Shown here: positions 62,202 through 64,000 of the stretch, piece after piece
Layout: every line of letters starts with the position of its first letter
How positions within the stretch are numbered: position 1 is the first letter of the stretch
Assembly (NCBI GenBank): GCA_965660815.1
Contig: CBFIBG010000006.1
Span: 1-64,000 of the forward strand
Direction: 5' to 3'
Length of the DNA stretch: 64,000 nucleotides
Origin: Glaciecola sp965660815
Lineage (GTDB): Bacteria > Pseudomonadota > Gammaproteobacteria > Enterobacterales > Alteromonadaceae
Translations under genes and position numbers: made by a program
Notes under the pieces: generated by a model
Seen by the model: only the letters and a program-made list of their open reading frames with translations
What the model was told of the DNA's origin: nothing
Databases searched by the model: none

Positions 62202-62567
62202 GTTAAACACCACAGTCTAAAGCCAGCAAGGATGCAACTTGGCTCATTCTAACGTTCTCAAAAGGATACTATCGTGGAAGTAATGAACAATGACGTGGTT
62301 TATAAATAAGGATGAAAGTTAATACATTAATTGGTTTTGAAAGGGTGAACTATAACTTAAAAGTCGCAGAAAACATTTGGGCATCGGTGCCGAACGAGAA
62401 TGTATTTTGAGATTTTACCTTGTTTTTTAACTTACAAAGCGCTACTCAAACTCAACAGCGTTAGCATTTCTAGCGTCAAGTCATTACTAAGCCCAACATA
62501 CTTTGCATCTTATTAACAGATACCCCATAATTAACAACCTAAAGCTGCATCTCGTAAAGGCGTACAT
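62202..62567. other. Divergent promoter region for the envelope operon and the Sel1 gene
   Basis: About 365 bases with no gene. It must contain the promoter of the 11-gene minus-strand operon and of the Sel1-repeat gene. No clear operator was recognised. Confidence 0.4.
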
Positions 62568-63374
62568 ATGAATTTTATTAAAAAGTGCTTGGTTATTTTG
62601 GCATTCACGGTCCCCTATAATGTCAACGGTCAAACCGAAGCGTTAAGCGATGAATTTCATAGAGCACCAGATAACTTAAAATTATATTATGCCTATGCAG
62701 AATTCAAAATGGCCCATTACCAAACTGCCAAGCTAATGTGGGAAAACATTGACGAAAAAGGTAAGCCTGAGGCCTACTTTAATTTAGGCATATTATATGA
62801 GCTTGGAAAAGGCGTTGATGTCGACATTGAAAAAGCTAGCAAATTTTATCGGCAAGCCGCTGAGCTAGGCAGTTTCTCTGGCGCATATCAAATGGGTTTA
62901 ATGCATTTAACCGCCCCAGAATATGTCAGTAAAGAAGAGTCTGTACATTGGTTAGGCGTGGCGGCGACAGAGGGCGACGAAGATGCATTGAGACTTTTAG
63001 CTGCAATGAATTCATCAGAAATTGATAATCTCACAAAAGTGCGAATTTTATTGGCTAAAGAACAGTATGAAGAAGCCATTGCACGACTCAATTTCTTGGC
63101 GAAAGACAATGGGCTAACTGAATTAGAGCGCGCTAAAGCACTGACTCAGCTTGGTTGGATTTATGAGATTGGTAAAGGCGTTGAAGCCGACCTTAATCAA
63201 GCGGCCAATTACTTTACGTTGGGCGCTGAGCTTGGCGATCCAGAAGCCATGTACTCAATAGCAGTAATGCACTTAACTGGCAAAGGAAAATCCCTAGACT
63301 CAGAACTGGGCAACAAATGGATGAAAAAGTCGGCCGACTTGGGATTTGCAAAAGCCAAAGACAAGACTCCTTAA
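62568..63374 (+). CDS. Secreted Sel1-repeat (SLR/TPR) protein
   Basis: 268 aa. A signal peptide covers about 1-21 (NVNGQ). Sel1-like repeats are clear: AYFNLGILYELGKGVDVDIEKASKFYRQAAELG, GAYQMGLMHLTAPEYVSKEESVHWLGVAA and the C-terminal LGWIYEIGKGVEADLNQAANYFTLGAELGD with its partner. Such proteins mediate interactions in the periplasm. It diverges from the HzsA-like operon, suggesting a related role, but no direct evidence. AAAGGC lies eight bases upstream of the ATG. Confidence 0.85.
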   Translation: MNFIKKCLVILAFTVPYNVNGQTEALSDEFHRAPDNLKLYYAYAEFKMAHYQTAKLMWENIDEKGKPEAYFNLGILYELGKGVDVDIEKASKFYRQAAELGSFSGAYQMGLMHLTAPEYVSKEESVHWLGVAATEGDEDALRLLAAMNSSEIDNLTKVRILLAKEQYEEAIARLNFLAKDNGLTELERAKALTQLGWIYEIGKGVEADLNQAANYFTLGAELGDPEAMYSIAVMHLTGKGKSLDSELGNKWMKKSADLGFAKAKDKTP

Positions 63375-63500
63375 ATCCAACCTTCCGCGAATTATGGCCA
63401 AATGGATACAATTTATTCTTAGGGTTGCAAGGTCAAAACAGTTTTAGATAAATCGGCATCAACCATATTACGTCTATTCTTAACTCTTTAAATCACTGCA

Positions 63501-63520
63501 GTTGCTCTTGAGCAGCTTTT
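63501..63520 (+). terminator. Candidate terminator downstream of Sel1 gene
   Basis: GTTGCT pairs with AGCAGC (one wobble) with a CTTG tetraloop and a four-T tail, about 125 bases after the stop codon. Confidence 0.5.
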
Positions 63521-63783
63521 AGTGTGCCTTGGGAAGTAAATTGGCGAGTATTCATTAGGTTGTTACCTAGCGTAAATAAGAAACGACTCATTTTTGCATG
63601 AAAAAGAACGCACTTAATAAATAAATTTTAATGTTTTGCATCCACTTACATGGTTGAATCGTTCTGTTGAAAAAGAGTGAAATACGACAAGTATTTAACG
63701 AGTCTGATCACTTGAAGAAAATTTGATAATCGATGATAAACCAAGTGAATAAAACAACCGTTGACTAAGTGCCAATTAGTCGA

Positions 63784-63802
63784 TTTAAACATCATGTTTA
63801 AA
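63784..63802. promoter_or_regulatory. 19-base inverted repeat before sigma-factor gene
   Basis: TTTAAACAT and ATGTTTAAA flank a single C, giving a perfect palindrome 94 bases before the sigma-factor ATG; a candidate operator or AT-rich cruciform. Confidence 0.4.
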
Positions 63803-63895
63803 TACTAAATATTGGCCAAATGAAATTAAAAAGTAAGTAAAAACAATATGGTTAGTCTATACTTTTATCTATAACACTATAACGGATTCGACGAC

Positions 63896-64000
63896 ATGGA
63901 ACATGAGGAATTATTCCCCTTATTATGTGCAGTAGCGCAAGGCGATCAATCGGCTTTTTCGAAACTGTATGACGCAACGAGCGGACAGCTATACGCAGTT
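63896..64000 (+). CDS. RNA polymerase sigma-70 family (ECF-like) factor, N-terminal fragment
   Basis: The ATG at 63896 opens a frame that runs off the window. The first 35 residues (MEHEELFPLLCAVAQGDQ, SAFSKLYDATSGQLYAV) match the start of region 2 of small extracytoplasmic-function sigma factors (GDQxAFxxLYDxxxxxLY). Only 105 bases are visible, so the group and target are unknown; in related bacteria an anti-sigma gene often follows. Confidence 0.75.
   Translation, partial: MEHEELFPLLCAVAQGDQSAFSKLYDATSGQLYAV

Larger units (their letters stand above)
63375..63895. other. 521-base intergenic region with hairpin and palindrome
   Basis: A GTTGCT-CTTG-AGCAGC stem followed by TTTT (63501-63520) could terminate the Sel1 gene. 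A 19-base inverted repeat (TTTAAACAT C ATGTTTAAA, 63784-63802) precedes the sigma-factor gene and may be a regulator site. No ORF is supported. Confidence 0.5.

Noticed and set aside
1..64000. Mobile elements, prophage, CRISPR array, tRNA or rRNA genes
   Set aside because: I looked for transposases, integrases, repeat-spacer arrays, cloverleaf-like segments and conserved rRNA blocks and saw none.

Overview
The window is chromosomal DNA of an AT-rich marine gammaproteobacterium, most likely of the Alteromonadales (Alteromonas/Glaciecola/Paraglaciecola-like). I infer this from the gene repertoire: TonB receptors, S9 peptidases with signal peptides, many GGDEF/EAL proteins, AcpH, a TIGR02647-type protein and PhoA-type phosphatases. 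The placement is not computed. I see no rRNA, tRNA, CRISPR array, insertion sequence or prophage. Both ends cut genes: a TonB-dependent receptor on the left and a sigma-70-family factor on the right.

Layout. 1-9 kb holds a receptor tail, an MDR oxidoreductase, an S9 peptidase, a hidden 54-aa Pmp3/YqaE-type membrane peptide (5189-5353), an RraA-like protein, an EVE protein, a YbaK deacylase, a TIGR02647 protein and an LPD1 zincin. 9-13 kb holds a diguanylate cyclase, a two-gene module (a soluble MCP-tip-like protein plus an ODP-type di-iron protein) and a LiaF-like protein. 13-20 kb holds a second S9 peptidase facing an N-acyl-D-amino-acid deacylase lipoprotein, a small GHSRGG hydrolase behind a 16-bp palindrome, and an acyl-CoA ligase. 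20-34 kb is rich in c-di-GMP enzymes, interspersed with a GNAT-nitrilase fusion, AcpH, a Fur-box-preceded siderophore receptor and an old-yellow-enzyme/DUF4919 pair. 34-39.6 kb is a tight operon of receiver-GGDEF-EAL regulator, FIST sensor and hybrid histidine kinase, resembling NosP/hybrid-kinase nitric-oxide pathways that act on c-di-GMP.

The most unusual part is 39.8-62.2 kb. On the minus strand an 11-gene run encodes almost only envelope proteins: an HzsA-like di-heme propeller lipoprotein, an SH3-beta-barrel fusion, a second beta-barrel, a TlpA thioredoxin, a DUF4266 mini-lipoprotein ending in GGGCGCN, a DUF3570 barrel, an unrecognised secreted protein, three TPR proteins and a small secreted protein. 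Further down the same strand lie an OmpA-type lipoprotein and ExbB-ExbD-ExbD-AgmX, a proton-motive-force-coupled motor with a TonB-like arm. Together these look like an uncharacterised trans-envelope machine combining an energised inner-membrane motor, TPR scaffolds, outer-membrane barrels and extracytoplasmic redox parts. A plus-strand phosphate island sits between the two blocks: PhoB-like 11-bp-spaced repeats, two tandem paralogous alkaline phosphatases (one a lipoprotein) and a secreted protein of unknown function.

All assignments come from reading the translations and the DNA; no database search was run. Start codons were chosen by ribosome-binding sites and signal peptides and are marked where doubtful.
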